Translations under genes and position numbers: made by a program
Source of the DNA: Chloroflexota bacterium
Lineage (GTDB): Bacteria; Chloroflexota; Dehalococcoidia; Lucifugimonadales; Lucifugimonadaceae
Assembly: GCA_027624075.1 (NCBI GenBank)
Contig: JAQBUH010000015.1
Location: forward strand, 1 to 49,857
DNA length: 49,857 nucleotides
Direction of reading: 5' to 3'
Shown here: positions 26,426 to 35,361 of the stretch, in pieces
Layout of the letters: the number at the start of each line of letters is the position of its first letter
How positions within the stretch are numbered: the first letter of the stretch is position 1
Notes under the pieces: generated by a model
Database searches by the model: none
Told to the model about the DNA's origin: nothing
The model's input: the letters and a program-made list of their open reading frames with translations, nothing else

Positions 26426-27345
26426 CCAGCGACAGCGTTTCACGGTACGAGCCGGGTGCAAAGCCGTGGCGGCCTGACTGGCCGGTTGAGGTGGACCTCC
26501 ATCTGCACACGACTGCATCTGACGGCACGCTTTCACCGACGCAGTTGATAGAGCTGGTCCTCAAGACCACCCTGCGCGTTGTGGCGATCACAGACCACGA
26601 TTCGACCGAAGGTGTGGACGAGGCGATTGCCGCGTCTGCCGGGTCCGAACTGACCGTTATCCCTGGGATCGAGTTCGGGTCCGAGATCGGCGACTCTGAG
26701 GTGCACCTGATTGGCCTGTTCATCGACCATAACTCGCCTGCCCTCCAGGCGGCGCTCGAACGATTCAGGGAGCAGCGTATCGAGGCGGCTCAAGAGATGG
26801 TCCGCAAACTCAACTCAATGGGCGTGGACGTTACGTGGGAGCGTGTGAGCGAACTCGCAGGGGGATCGGTCGGCCGGCCTCACATCGCCAGGGCAATGCT
26901 TGAGAAAGGGTTCATATCGAGCATTCCTGAGGCGTTCGACCGGTATATCGGGAACGACGGCCCTGCCAGGGTGCCGCGGCCAAAGTTCGTCCCTGTAGAG
27001 GCTTTAGAGATCGTCCACGCTGCCGGCGGCATCGGGGTCGTCGCACACCCTCGCACCGTGAGCCACCTGGAAGATGTGCTGCCCCCCCTGGTTGAGGCGG
27101 GGCTCGCAGGGATTGAGGTTTTCGCCGAAAAGTACGGCGAGGAGCACCAGAAGCGATACAGGGACCTGGCCGACCTGTTCTCACTGATACAAAGCGGCGG
27201 CACCGATTATCACGCCTTTGGGAGTGATAACGAGGTGACGCCGGGAATGAGCGGTCCGCCGCCGGACACGGCCAGAAGGCTGTTCGACGCGGCGCTCAAG
27301 AGGCACGGAGGCAGGCCGGGCTTCACGCCCGCCCGCCCGCTCTAA
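26422..27345 (+). CDS. PHP-domain phosphoesterase (TrpH / RNase AM-like)
   Basis: Encodes 307 aa from a TTG that overlaps the previous TGA, with GGGAG upstream. The PHP metal motifs are VDLHLHTTASDGTLSP, ITDHDSTEG, GVVAHPRT and GGTDYHAFG. The PHP-YciV/TrpH group acts as a 3',5'-bisphosphate nucleotidase or 5'-3' exoribonuclease on small RNAs. Its position after rny and ymdB fits an RNA-metabolism operon. The exact substrate is inferred from the family only. Confidence 0.9.
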   Translation: MTSDSVSRYEPGAKPWRPDWPVEVDLHLHTTASDGTLSPTQLIELVLKTTLRVVAITDHDSTEGVDEAIAASAGSELTVIPGIEFGSEIGDSEVHLIGLFIDHNSPALQAALERFREQRIEAAQEMVRKLNSMGVDVTWERVSELAGGSVGRPHIARAMLEKGFISSIPEAFDRYIGNDGPARVPRPKFVPVEALEIVHAAGGIGVVAHPRTVSHLEDVLPPLVEAGLAGIEVFAEKYGEEHQKRYRDLADLFSLIQSGGTDYHAFGSDNEVTPGMSGPPPDTARRLFDAALKRHGGRPGFTPARPL

Positions 27346-27350
27346 AACTA

Positions 27351-28103
27351 TTGCCAATGGTGCCAATGGACGCAACAGCAGCAGTCCTGCTAATCACCGG
27401 AGCATATTTCTTCGGAGCGATACCGACCGCCTACTGGATGGGCAGGCTGATTCGCGGGATTGACATCCGCGAGTACGGCAGCGGCAACGTCGGCATCTCA
27501 AATTTTGCACGCCATGTTGGCAAGAGATGGACAGTGACGGTCGTTCTGTTCGACGTGGCTGTCAAGGGGCCGCTGCCAGTACTCCTCGCGTCGAGCAAAG
27601 TGCTTGATCTTGGTCTTCCGATCGAGGTTGCGGCAGGTCTTGCCGTGATCGCCGGTCACAACTGGTCCGTCTTCATCCGCTTTTCCGGCGGACGCGGGAT
27701 GGGGACGGTGATTGGCGTCATAGGCTCGTTCAGTTTCCTGCTGGTCTGGCTGTACCTGCTGACCTCATTCTCGATCTGGCTCGCGACCTGGGCTGTCACA
27801 AGGCGCCGGGACAGCGCAGTCAGCTGGGGAATCTCAGTGATCCTTCTGCCTGTCTATTCGGCGCTGCTTGACCTGCCGATCGAGGTGACCATCTATTCGC
27901 TAGCATTCCTGGTGATAACGGTGGTCAAGCGAGCCACGTCCAACAACCCTTCGTACTGGACAGAGGTCGACGGGTTCTGGGCCGCTGGCAGGCTACTTCT
28001 AATCCGGGTCCTGTTCGATAGAGACACGCTCTCAAAGGAGGGCTGGGTGGGGCGCAGTCCGACCAACGGCGCTCCGTCAGACGAGGCGCGGCATGCGGGC
28101 TGA
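27351..28103 (+). CDS. plsY: Glycerol-3-phosphate acyltransferase PlsY-like
   Basis: Encodes up to 250 aa; starts possible at TTG 27351 or ATG 27357/27366 (the last gives a typical PlsY beginning). Multi-pass membrane enzyme that acylates glycerol-3-phosphate from acyl-phosphate. The conserved motifs are GSGNVGISNFARHVGK and AGHNWSVFIRFSGGRGMGT. A GAIPTAYWMGRL start is typical. About five membrane helices are visible. The C-terminal 45 residues extend beyond the usual about 200 aa and are not conserved. It starts 6 nt after the PHP gene. Confidence 0.9.
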   Translation: MPMVPMDATAAVLLITGAYFFGAIPTAYWMGRLIRGIDIREYGSGNVGISNFARHVGKRWTVTVVLFDVAVKGPLPVLLASSKVLDLGLPIEVAAGLAVIAGHNWSVFIRFSGGRGMGTVIGVIGSFSFLLVWLYLLTSFSIWLATWAVTRRRDSAVSWGISVILLPVYSALLDLPIEVTIYSLAFLVITVVKRATSNNPSYWTEVDGFWAAGRLLLIRVLFDRDTLSKEGWVGRSPTNGAPSDEARHAG

Positions 28104-28174
28104 GCGCGCGAACTGGACCGGTTCCGCTCATGTAGCCGGCAAGCCGCTGCCGCCAGCGCTGTAGACTCGACGAA

Positions 28175-28741
28175 ATGCGAAACACCGAAAATCCAGAGCA
28201 ACCAGAGCAGAGAGACGCCACTTACTGCCTGCGGCATCCCGGCACAGAGTCCAATCTGCGCTGCGGAAGATGCGGCGACCTGATCTGCCCGCGCTGCATG
28301 GTCACGTCGCCGGTCGGCGGGAGATGTCCGACCTGCGCTCGACTGGGCCGTCCGGCGATCATGGACACTTCATCGTCCGAGATGGGCCGGGCGATTCTAT
28401 TTGGCATGGGAGCAGGCGTTGCGGGAGCGCTTGCACTAAGCGTCGTGCTGCGGGTACTGGTGTCGCTGCCGTCTGTAAGGCTGCTTGAACTGGTCATTGT
28501 GGGCGGAGGCATGGCCGCAATCGGCTACCTGGTCGGCGAGTCTGTCAGGTACGGATCAGGCAAGAAGATAGACAGGCGTCTGAAGTATGTCGCAGCCGGG
28601 GGAGTGTTCACCGGATGGGTGGCGACCGCGATCTTTCTACCTCTGTTGTTCAGTGTCGGATCCGAGTTCATCACCGGCCCTGCCGGAATTGCCGGACTCA
28701 TCATCGCGTTCTACGTCGCAACGTACAGAGTGCGAATCTAG
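28175..28741 (+). CDS. B-box-like zinc-binding membrane protein
   Basis: Encodes 188 aa. The N-terminal 60 residues have a Cys/His zinc-binding array: CLRHP, CGRCGDLICPRC and CPTC. This resembles the B-box-type zinc ribbon often fused to membrane proteins such as rhomboids. Three or four membrane helices follow (about residues 70-188). No catalytic motif is recognised. Function unknown. It follows plsY by 71 nt. Confidence 0.85.
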   Translation: MRNTENPEQPEQRDATYCLRHPGTESNLRCGRCGDLICPRCMVTSPVGGRCPTCARLGRPAIMDTSSSEMGRAILFGMGAGVAGALALSVVLRVLVSLPSVRLLELVIVGGGMAAIGYLVGESVRYGSGKKIDRRLKYVAAGGVFTGWVATAIFLPLLFSVGSEFITGPAGIAGLIIAFYVATYRVRI

Positions 28742-28791
28742 GTCTGACCTGACCTCGTCTGCCTGCCCCGGCTCGTACTGTGGAGAGGGAG

Positions 28792-29814
28792 TTACAGCCG
28801 CGTCGGGATGATGTCCCCACCGCCGCTGGCCCGGAAGCGGACAGCCTCATCGACCATATCCTGAGCGGTTAACCGGGGGTTGTACCCGAAGTCGGTCATC
28901 GCCGCTGACAGATCGTACTCGTAGAAGGTCGGGTTCACGGGGAGACTCACGCGCGTGTAAGGCGCGCCAATCGCATTTGCGATGTACGGCACGATCACGT
29001 CCCAGGTGAATGGCTCCCTGGACGCAAGCTGGTAGACCTTGCCAAACGTGTTCGGGTTGCCAATCGCCAGATCGTACGCGTGCACGATCTCCCTGACCTC
29101 CACCATCTGCTTCTTCCATGGCCTGCCGTTGGAGTCACAGGCGACGATCAGATGCGGCTCACCCTGGTAGGCGGCACTCATCTCCTCGTATGCCCGCTTG
29201 CCTTCAGCGTCAGTGCGCGACTTGAACTGGTCGATGAATGTCTTGAGGTGGAACTGGCGGAAGTCCAGCAACTCCCCTGCGCCCCAGACATTGGCGAAGC
29301 GGATGACCGTCGCTCTGAGCCTTTCGTGGCGGACGTAACGGTCCACGAGGTGTTCGTCGAGCACCTTTGTGTAGCCGTACCAGTCGGTGCTCGACAGGGG
29401 GAGCGAGTCTTCCCTGATCGGATCGGCTATTCCCTCTGGCGGATACTTCGCCATTGTGGCGTCTGTGCTCGTCACGATCACGTGCTTGAGCTTTTCGCCT
29501 AAGCCGAGGGCGGCTTCAAGCACGTTGAAGGTGCCTTTGACGTTGGTGTCGAAGTACTGCTGTGGCGTGAACGGTCCGCCCGCCTGGAAAGCTGCGCCGA
29601 GGTGCAGTATCACTTCCTGGCCGTCCGCAGCGGCCTTAACGTCGGCGGCTGACGCAAGGTCGCCTTCTACGATCTCTGCTCCGACTTGTGCCAGCTTGGC
29701 CGACTGCCTGTCTCCGGGCCACACGAAGCCCCGGACGCTGTGCCCATTCTGTAAAAAGTGACGCGCCACGTTGGCTCCGACACGGCCGGTTATTCCGGTG
29801 ACCAGGATGTTCAT
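28792..29814 (-). CDS. NAD-dependent epimerase/dehydratase (extended SDR)
   Basis: Encodes 340 aa. The N-terminal MNILVTGITGRVGANVARHF is the NAD-binding GxxGxxG motif, and YGYTK (in DWYGYTKVLDE) holds the catalytic Tyr/Lys with TSTD upstream. Likely an epimerase, dehydratase or reductase acting on a sugar derivative. It starts 12 nt after the stop of the enolase-family gene, so they form an operon. That neighbour suggests sugar-acid metabolism. Confidence 0.92.
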   Translation of the reverse strand: MNILVTGITGRVGANVARHFLQNGHSVRGFVWPGDRQSAKLAQVGAEIVEGDLASAADVKAAADGQEVILHLGAAFQAGGPFTPQQYFDTNVKGTFNVLEAALGLGEKLKHVIVTSTDATMAKYPPEGIADPIREDSLPLSSTDWYGYTKVLDEHLVDRYVRHERLRATVIRFANVWGAGELLDFRQFHLKTFIDQFKSRTDAEGKRAYEEMSAAYQGEPHLIVACDSNGRPWKKQMVEVREIVHAYDLAIGNPNTFGKVYQLASREPFTWDVIVPYIANAIGAPYTRVSLPVNPTFYEYDLSAAMTDFGYNPRLTAQDMVDEAVRFRASGGGDIIPTRL

Positions 29815-29826
29815 ACGCTGTTCCTG

Positions 29827-31038
29827 CTAGCTCACGACTGTCTCGTGCTGTTTGTAGACCCGGCTGTACAGCTCGCCATCGATTTCAACGCCCAGTCCAG
29901 GCGCGTCCGGGACCGTGTAGCAGCCGTTCTTGAACTCGTACCCCTGCATCTGGTACAGGTCGAAGTTCAGTGTGGAGTCTTCGGCGATGACGAAGCGTTC
30001 GGTGACTGCGCCGAACTGGATGTCGCCCCGTAGGCCGATGGCAGCCGCATTGTAGTTGTGCGGACAGATCATCGTGTCGTACCCGGCGGCTTCGATATCA
30101 GCGGCAAGCCTGTGGAACGGCCAGAAGCCCATGTCCAGCATGTCCGGCTGAATACCGTCCAGCAGGCGCTCTTCCATGAGCTGCCAGTAGATCGTGTTGC
30201 GGCCGCGATGGCCCTCGCCGTCGACGATCATGGTTTTCGGTGACCAACGGTCTCGCCACTCTCGCAGGAGACGGTAGCCGGCAAGATTTTCGGTGACCAT
30301 CTCTTCCATCCAGAAGACGTTGGCGTCAGCCGTCTCACGGACGAAGGTCTCCAGGTAGTCCAACTTACCGTCATAGCCGTTGTTGGCGTCGACGAGGATC
30401 TTGATATCCGGGCCGACGTCTTCTCGCACCGTGTTCACGACCTCGATGTCACGGGCGGCGCCCGCCGACGGCTCGAACCACCTGCCGGGCCGTCCGAGCT
30501 TCAGTTTGAGCGCCCGCCACCCCTTTTCGACCGCCTCAACCGCCTCCCTGCCGACCGCTCCCGCGCCTTCTGCCGGGTTGACGAGGTCCTGGAAATAGAG
30601 ACTGGAGTCGTACGCCTCGACCCGGTCCCGCACCTTGTCGCCGAGCAGGGCGTAGGCAGGAACGCCGAGCGCCCGGCCCATCAGGTCGAAGATCGCGAAG
30701 TCGATATAGCCGTTTTCGCGCAACAGGTCTTCCCAGCGTGGATTGACGCCTGTCACCCTGCCGGCGCTAACGCGATAGAACTCGAAGACGTCTTTGCCAA
30801 TCAGCTGTTTGAGCAGTGCGCAGAGCTGCGTCATGGACCCCCGGTTCATCGCCGGGCGGGCGTTAGTCACTCCGGTCAGGCCGCTATCGGTCTTCACCTG
30901 GACCAGCCACTCACGCTGATTGTGGCCGTAGATTTCACCCTTGGAGTTGCGGCCGACGATCCTCCCTTTGCCGGGTGCGCCAAAGTAGGTCTCGACAGGC
31001 GTTATCAGGATCTCTGTGATTGTGTGCTTGTCTGGCAT
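29827..31038 (-). CDS. Enolase-superfamily enzyme, mandelate racemase/MLE type (copy A)
   Basis: Encodes 403 aa. The (alpha/beta)7-beta barrel carries KLKLG (candidate catalytic Lys), the metal ligands Asp in ILVDANNGY and Glu in FWMEEM, then IVDGEGHRG for the third ligand, and the His in ICPHNYN. The enzyme should abstract the alpha-proton of a carboxylate and then dehydrate or racemise it. The closest match in the window is copy B (31154-32341), with the same motif order. Substrate is probably a sugar acid. A palindrome lies about 60-85 nt upstream. Confidence 0.9.
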   Translation of the reverse strand: MPDKHTITEILITPVETYFGAPGKGRIVGRNSKGEIYGHNQREWLVQVKTDSGLTGVTNARPAMNRGSMTQLCALLKQLIGKDVFEFYRVSAGRVTGVNPRWEDLLRENGYIDFAIFDLMGRALGVPAYALLGDKVRDRVEAYDSSLYFQDLVNPAEGAGAVGREAVEAVEKGWRALKLKLGRPGRWFEPSAGAARDIEVVNTVREDVGPDIKILVDANNGYDGKLDYLETFVRETADANVFWMEEMVTENLAGYRLLREWRDRWSPKTMIVDGEGHRGRNTIYWQLMEERLLDGIQPDMLDMGFWPFHRLAADIEAAGYDTMICPHNYNAAAIGLRGDIQFGAVTERFVIAEDSTLNFDLYQMQGYEFKNGCYTVPDAPGLGVEIDGELYSRVYKQHETVVS

Positions 31039-31098
31039 TTCTGTTCTCGTTAGGTTTACCGGGCCCCGCTAGCGTCGCCAAACCGTCTGAAGGCCGCA

Positions 31099-31122
31099 CG
31101 GCCATATATGTATATATGGCCG
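31099..31122. promoter_or_regulatory. Perfect 24-bp palindrome between the two enolase-family genes
   Basis: Arm CGGCCATATAT (31099-31109) and arm ATATATGGCCG (31112-31122) are exact inverted repeats around a 2-nt centre, GT. It lies 61-84 nt before the start codon of copy A and just after the stop of copy B. Shape and position fit an operator for a dimeric regulator. A cruciform or short terminator is less likely since no T tract follows. Confidence 0.6.
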
Positions 31123-31153
31123 GCTAAACGGGAAGCCGCGGTGGCAGGTCCCG

Positions 31154-32341
31154 CTAGGTGGCCTTCCACTCATGTACCGCGTATTTTGACTGGAACAGGT
31201 CTTCGTCGATCTCAACCCCCAGTCCGGGCCGCTCTTCGACCACATATGCGCCGCCGCTGAACTCGGGGAACGGCCCATATATATGCGGGAAGTTGCGTTC
31301 GTCTTCGAGCGAGACGAATGTTTTCGTGGCGGCTCCGAACGCGATGTCTGCAAAGGTGCCGAATGTGCCATTCCCGAAGTTGTGCGGGATTGAGCGCACG
31401 CCTGTGCCATCGAGCGCGCGGTCGATCTCCATCCACTTCAGGTACCCGGCGCCTACGATATCGGGCTGGTAGCCGTCGATCAGACCCTCGTCGATCAGGT
31501 CCTGGAACGTGTTGCCAATCGGCTCCCTGTCCACCTCGCCGCAGACTAGTAGCGCCTCTGACCCATGCTTTGCCTGCATCTCACGCATTGCGCGATAGCC
31601 CGCTACGTCGTGAGTGATCATCTCCTCCAGCCAGAAGATGTCAGCCGGCACAGTCTCCTTGATGAACTGTTCCAGCAAGTCGGGATGGCCGTCGTACCCG
31701 AAGTTGGCGTCTACATATATCTGGAACTCCGGCCCGACGGCCTCGCGAACCGCCAGCACAACATCAATGTCCCGCCTTGCGCCGGCTTCCGGCAGCATCC
31801 AGCGGCCGCCTCTTCCAGTCTTGATCTTCAGTGCCCGGTAGCCCGCCTCTTTTGCCTCCGCCGCCTCGATCGCCGGCTGACGGAAGCCCATTTCCGGCGC
31901 CAGGAAATCCTGGAAGTAGAGAGTGGTGTCGTACGCTGGCACGCTATCTCTGACCTTACCTCCGAGGAGTTGCACGGCTGAGACGCCGTGTGCCTTCCCG
32001 TAGAGATCGAAGGCCAGGATCGAGAGCCATCCCTGGTCCCGGAAGAGTCTGGCGGCAGATTTGCCGGCGCCAGTGACCGCGCCGTTCTTGATTTCGAGGA
32101 GCGAGTCGACTTCGAGACCGATGAGTGACTTGCCAAGCAGTTTGAGAAGGTCTTCGACCCGTCCGGCACGCATGAAGCGATTGGCGATGGTGACGCCCTC
32201 GACGCCGCTGTCGGTGCGTGCCCGGACGACCCACTCAATCCGCTGCATCCCGATATTGTCGATGTATGCGTTCTTGCCCAACTCTTTGCGGTAGTGGGAA
32301 GGGACAGGCGTAACTGAGACTTGAGTGATTTTCATGTTCAT
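31154..32341 (-). CDS. Enolase-superfamily enzyme, mandelate racemase/MLE type (copy B)
   Basis: Encodes 395 aa; paralog of the neighbouring copy A. Motifs: KIKTGRGGRW (Lys), IYVDANFGYDG (metal Asp), IFWLEEMITH (metal Glu), LVCGEVDREPI (third ligand Glu/Asp), SIPHNFGNG (His), and the C-terminal RPGLGVEID. The N-terminal VRARTDSGVEGVT domain caps the barrel. Substrate unknown, presumably a hydroxy acid. Downstream neighbour of a D-aminoacylase and a nitrilase remnant. Confidence 0.9.
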   Translation of the reverse strand: MNMKITQVSVTPVPSHYRKELGKNAYIDNIGMQRIEWVVRARTDSGVEGVTIANRFMRAGRVEDLLKLLGKSLIGLEVDSLLEIKNGAVTGAGKSAARLFRDQGWLSILAFDLYGKAHGVSAVQLLGGKVRDSVPAYDTTLYFQDFLAPEMGFRQPAIEAAEAKEAGYRALKIKTGRGGRWMLPEAGARRDIDVVLAVREAVGPEFQIYVDANFGYDGHPDLLEQFIKETVPADIFWLEEMITHDVAGYRAMREMQAKHGSEALLVCGEVDREPIGNTFQDLIDEGLIDGYQPDIVGAGYLKWMEIDRALDGTGVRSIPHNFGNGTFGTFADIAFGAATKTFVSLEDERNFPHIYGPFPEFSGGAYVVEERPGLGVEIDEDLFQSKYAVHEWKAT

Positions 32342-32365
32342 CGGAGCTCGTGATGATGGGTTTGG

Positions 32366-32656
32366 CTACAGAGAACTTGATGCGGTCCGGTTGATCTCCA
32401 GGCCGAAAATATCTGGACGGGAGTAGTGTCCGCCGATATCGCACACAGACTTCGCCAGCGCAACTGTCTTCAGCGACGCTGTTGCCGTAACAACGCTCTC
32501 CACAATTTCCACCGGCCCGGTTATCACGTTACCCCATGGGTCGATGATCGTCGTTCCGCCAGTGCGGCCAAAGCCGTCTGGCCCCGCTTGAACCGCCGCG
32601 ATCGCAAATTCTGCGTCTTCTGGCAGATTGCTCTTTCTGGAATCGGCGGGTAATCG
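32366..32656 (-). pseudogene. C-terminal remnant of a nitrilase-family amidohydrolase
   Basis: A 96-codon open stretch ending in TAG (32368-32366) matches the end of carbon-nitrogen hydrolases: EFAIAAVQAGPDGFGRTGGT, TIIDPWGNVITGPVE, ALAKSVCDIGGHYSRPDIFG and LEINR. The N-terminal two thirds with the Glu, Lys and Cys of the catalytic triad is absent. The stretch runs into the D-aminoacylase end with no start codon that restores a full gene. It is therefore read as a deletion remnant. Confidence 0.7.
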
Positions 32657-32706
32657 CCGGCTAGATGACTGACACTCAAATATGCCTGCCTGCGGAATTG
32701 CCTACC

Positions 32707-34209
32707 TCACGCCGGGTCGCGGCGGAGAGCCGTGCCCGCCCGGGCGTGCGTATGCCTGCCGTCACGTACAACGAACTGACCATTTACGATGACGTGCGGC
32801 ATGCCGGTTGGACCGTGCCGCGGGTCCTCGAAAGTCGCCCGGTCAGCAACGGTCGCAGGGTCGAACAGCACGATATCCGCAAACGCTCCGGCGCGTATCA
32901 CTCCACGGTCTCTGAGCCCGAACTTCTTCGCCGGAAAACCGGTCATCCGCCAGACCGCGTCCTCGAGCGCCAGAATCCCTTCATCACGCACGTACTTGCC
33001 GAGTATCCGCGGATAGGTCCCCCAAGCACGCGGGTGCGGCCTGGAGCCGCGGTCGAGGCCGTCTGTGCCGATCATGGTTGACGGGTGCGCCATCACCATC
33101 CGCACGTCGCCCTCGTCCATGCCAAACGCGGCCACAAGGACATCGTTCCCACGCTCTGAGAGCAACCTGTTGGCGGCGTCTTCACCGGGTAGGTCCCACT
33201 CCTCGACGAAGCTCTGCAGCGTTCTGCCTTCCAGTTCGGGCGCACCCGGCACCGAACACAGCAATACCTCGTCCGGCGACGACCGTCCCATCGCGCCGCC
33301 GCTACCGGATCCGAACGTCCCGTTCTGCACAAGTGCGAACAGCATTGTGCTCCGTGCGGTGTACGGATACTGGTCTGCGGTCACATCCGCGCCGCGCGCC
33401 TGCGCCGCCTCGATCATTTCAAGCGAGCGGGCGACTTTGCCCCAGTTCCCTTTGCCAACAGCCTTGTGGTGCGAAATCTCGACGCCGCATCCTGCTGACT
33501 CACCGATGCCGATTGTCTCCCGTACGGCGTCCAGCAGGCCGTCGCCCTCGTTCCGCATGTGAGACACGTAGATTCCGTTGCGGGCTGCAACCTCTTCGGC
33601 GAGCGCCACCACTTCCGTTGTATCCGAGTAGCGCCCGGGTTCGTAGACGAGACCGGTGGACATGCCCACCGCGCCGGCTTCCATTCCTTCTGCGACCATG
33701 CGCCGCATCGAAGCCAGTTCGTCTGGCGTTGGCGGGCGTTTTCCGACGCCGCCCATAGCGGCACGTCTGACCGTGTGGTGACCGACCAGCGCCGCGACGT
33801 TGAGCGACGGCGGGTTGGCGTCAACAGTCTCCAGGTAGCCGGCATATCCCTCCCACGGCTCGAACTCTCGCCCAACCTCCTGGATCGCTCGCATCTGCAC
33901 CTGGGCGGCCGCGGCCGGCGCCGCGCCGAACCCGCAGTTGCCGACGATCACGGTAGTTATGCCCTGGAGCACGTTGTGCGTGACATCTGGCTCTGTCAGC
34001 ACATGGAAGTCGTCGTGGCTGTGTACGTCGATGAAGCCGGGTGCCGCGGCAAGCCCGTGAGCGTCAATCTCAATTGCCGCCCGGCCACGCACGGTCCCGG
34101 TCTCTGTGATCCTGTCTGCATCGATGGCGATGTCAGCACGGATCCCGGGAGCGCCAGTCCCGTCGTACACCGTAGCGTTGCGAATGATCAGGTCGTGCGC
34201 ATGTTCCAT
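32707..34209 (-). CDS. N-acyl-D-amino-acid deacylase (D-aminoacylase)
   Basis: Encodes 500 aa. Amidohydrolase fold: the HxD-like FIDVHSHDDF binds metal, and VGNCGFGAAPAA carries the metal-ligand Cys typical of D-aminoacylases. Further motifs are GMSTGLVYEPGRYSDTTE, YVSHMRNEGDG, EISHHKAVGKGNWGK and MAHPSTMIGTDG. It hydrolyses N-acyl-D-amino acids to D-amino acids, which suits an organism scavenging D-amino acids or peptidoglycan-derived matter. A secreted form is unlikely because there is no signal peptide. Upstream is a cupin gene on the same strand. Confidence 0.93.
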   Translation of the reverse strand: MEHAHDLIIRNATVYDGTGAPGIRADIAIDADRITETGTVRGRAAIEIDAHGLAAAPGFIDVHSHDDFHVLTEPDVTHNVLQGITTVIVGNCGFGAAPAAAAQVQMRAIQEVGREFEPWEGYAGYLETVDANPPSLNVAALVGHHTVRRAAMGGVGKRPPTPDELASMRRMVAEGMEAGAVGMSTGLVYEPGRYSDTTEVVALAEEVAARNGIYVSHMRNEGDGLLDAVRETIGIGESAGCGVEISHHKAVGKGNWGKVARSLEMIEAAQARGADVTADQYPYTARSTMLFALVQNGTFGSGSGGAMGRSSPDEVLLCSVPGAPELEGRTLQSFVEEWDLPGEDAANRLLSERGNDVLVAAFGMDEGDVRMVMAHPSTMIGTDGLDRGSRPHPRAWGTYPRILGKYVRDEGILALEDAVWRMTGFPAKKFGLRDRGVIRAGAFADIVLFDPATVADRATFEDPRHGPTGMPHVIVNGQFVVRDGRHTHARAGTALRRDPA

Positions 34210-34264
34210 ATTGGGTGTTCAGGCGGCGGGACCGTGAACCGTTTGCGGACTTGAGGTTTACGGG

Positions 34265-34678
34265 TTAATTGTTTGTGACGTCTAAGGCCCGGCCGAAATC
34301 ATCCTCGATGCGGACGATGTCGTCCTCGCCCAAGTAGTCGCCTGTCTGCAGTTCGATGATCTCAAGCGGATCGATTGATGAGATGTTCTCGATGCGGTGC
34401 TGAACGGTCCGCGGGACGTCCATCGACTGCCCGCGGCCGAGTGTGTGTTCGTGGCCGTCGACTGTCACCTTTGCAGTGCCGCGCGCCACAACCCAGTGCT
34501 CGTCCCGGTGCCGGTGCCACTGCAGAGAAAGGCGCTTGAGCGGTTTCACGGTCAGGCGTTTCACCTGGAATCCTGGCCCTGAGGTGAGGATTTCAAAGGA
34601 GCCCCACGGCCGCTGTTCCTTCATCTTCGGAGCCTTCAGCCCCTCAGCGGCGATTTGCACTGGCTCAACGTTTGGCAT
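34265..34678 (-). CDS. Cupin protein, mannose-6-phosphate isomerase type II-like
   Basis: Encodes 137 aa. It matches the C-terminal isomerase domain of bifunctional ManC/AlgA. RPWGSFEILTSGPGFQVKRL starts the domain, and the metal-ligand set is in LQWHRHRDEHWVVARGTAKV and VQHRIEN. Stand-alone versions act on mannose-6-phosphate/fructose-6-phosphate. The length equals a single cupin. It could support GDP-mannose synthesis for the DPM1-like enzyme at 6.1 kb. That link is inferred. Confidence 0.88.
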   Translation of the reverse strand: MPNVEPVQIAAEGLKAPKMKEQRPWGSFEILTSGPGFQVKRLTVKPLKRLSLQWHRHRDEHWVVARGTAKVTVDGHEHTLGRGQSMDVPRTVQHRIENISSIDPLEIIELQTGDYLGEDDIVRIEDDFGRALDVTNN

Positions 34679-35063
34679 GAACGGGCTTCTCCCTGGATTG
34701 CTTTTCCTGGCGCTGATTCTACCGAGGGTTACAGATCTGTGCGGAACAGTCTGACTGTTCCCAGGGTCCGGCCGAAGCGGATAGAGGCCTGCAGTGTGCG
34801 TAATTTGCGGGTTGCTTCGTTATCACAAGGGTTCGCAGAAACGAGTCAGACGCCGGTGAAGATCGAGGGTAGATGCCAGAATTGGGGAGTGGCCGGGCAC
34901 TGGCTAATATCCCGCTTCCAACGAATGTGAGGCGTCGGCTATCGCGAGCCGGCCTCACCAGGCGAGAATCCCCCGATTCAGCGCCCGGTTGTTGTCACAT
35001 CTGCTGCCACGGCGGTAAAAAGAGAGGACGGGCGATATGCCCGGCCTCAGTACGAGTTCAGTT
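34679..35063. other. Intergenic region without a recognisable gene
   Basis: I see no convincing coding sequence on either strand in this 385-nt spacer. Short open frames here have no family similarity and no clear start sites. Confidence 0.5.
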
Positions 35064-35139
35064 TGGAGCGGCGAATGGGATTCGAACCCACGACCCTCTG
35101 CTTGGGAAGCAGATGCTCTACCAGCTGAGCTACCGCCGC
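35064..35139 (-). tRNA. tRNA-Gly (anticodon CCC), CCA encoded
   Basis: On the minus strand: acceptor GCGGCGG pairs with TCGCCGC. The anticodon stem TCTGC/GCAGA closes TTCCCAA, giving anticodon CCC (glycine, GGG). The T arm has GGTTCGAATCC. The discriminator T is followed by CCA (35066-35064). Confidence 0.96.
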
Positions 35140-35151
35140 GCTGTCTGGAGA

Positions 35152-35178
35152 ATAGTACCGCACCTTGAGGCTGGTCAA
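35152..35178 (-). promoter_or_regulatory. Candidate promoter for tRNA-Gly
   Basis: On the minus strand TTGACC (35178-35173) precedes TACTAT (35157-35152) by 15 nt, just upstream of the tRNA. The -10 is four of six and the spacer is short, so this is tentative. Confidence 0.35.
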
Positions 35179-35361
35179 TGAGTCTCGGGCGAGATGATTG
35201 ACGGTCCCGGACTCACTCAGCCGCTCTGTCTATGATTCCCTGCAGTGCGCCCGCGGCTCACAGCAACGGCGGGTTCGGGCAGTTTGTTACCGGGCGACTG
35301 ACCAGACGGCGAAGTCACTGTACTGGGTGACAAGCCCGCCTGTCTGGTGGCCGGTCTCGAA

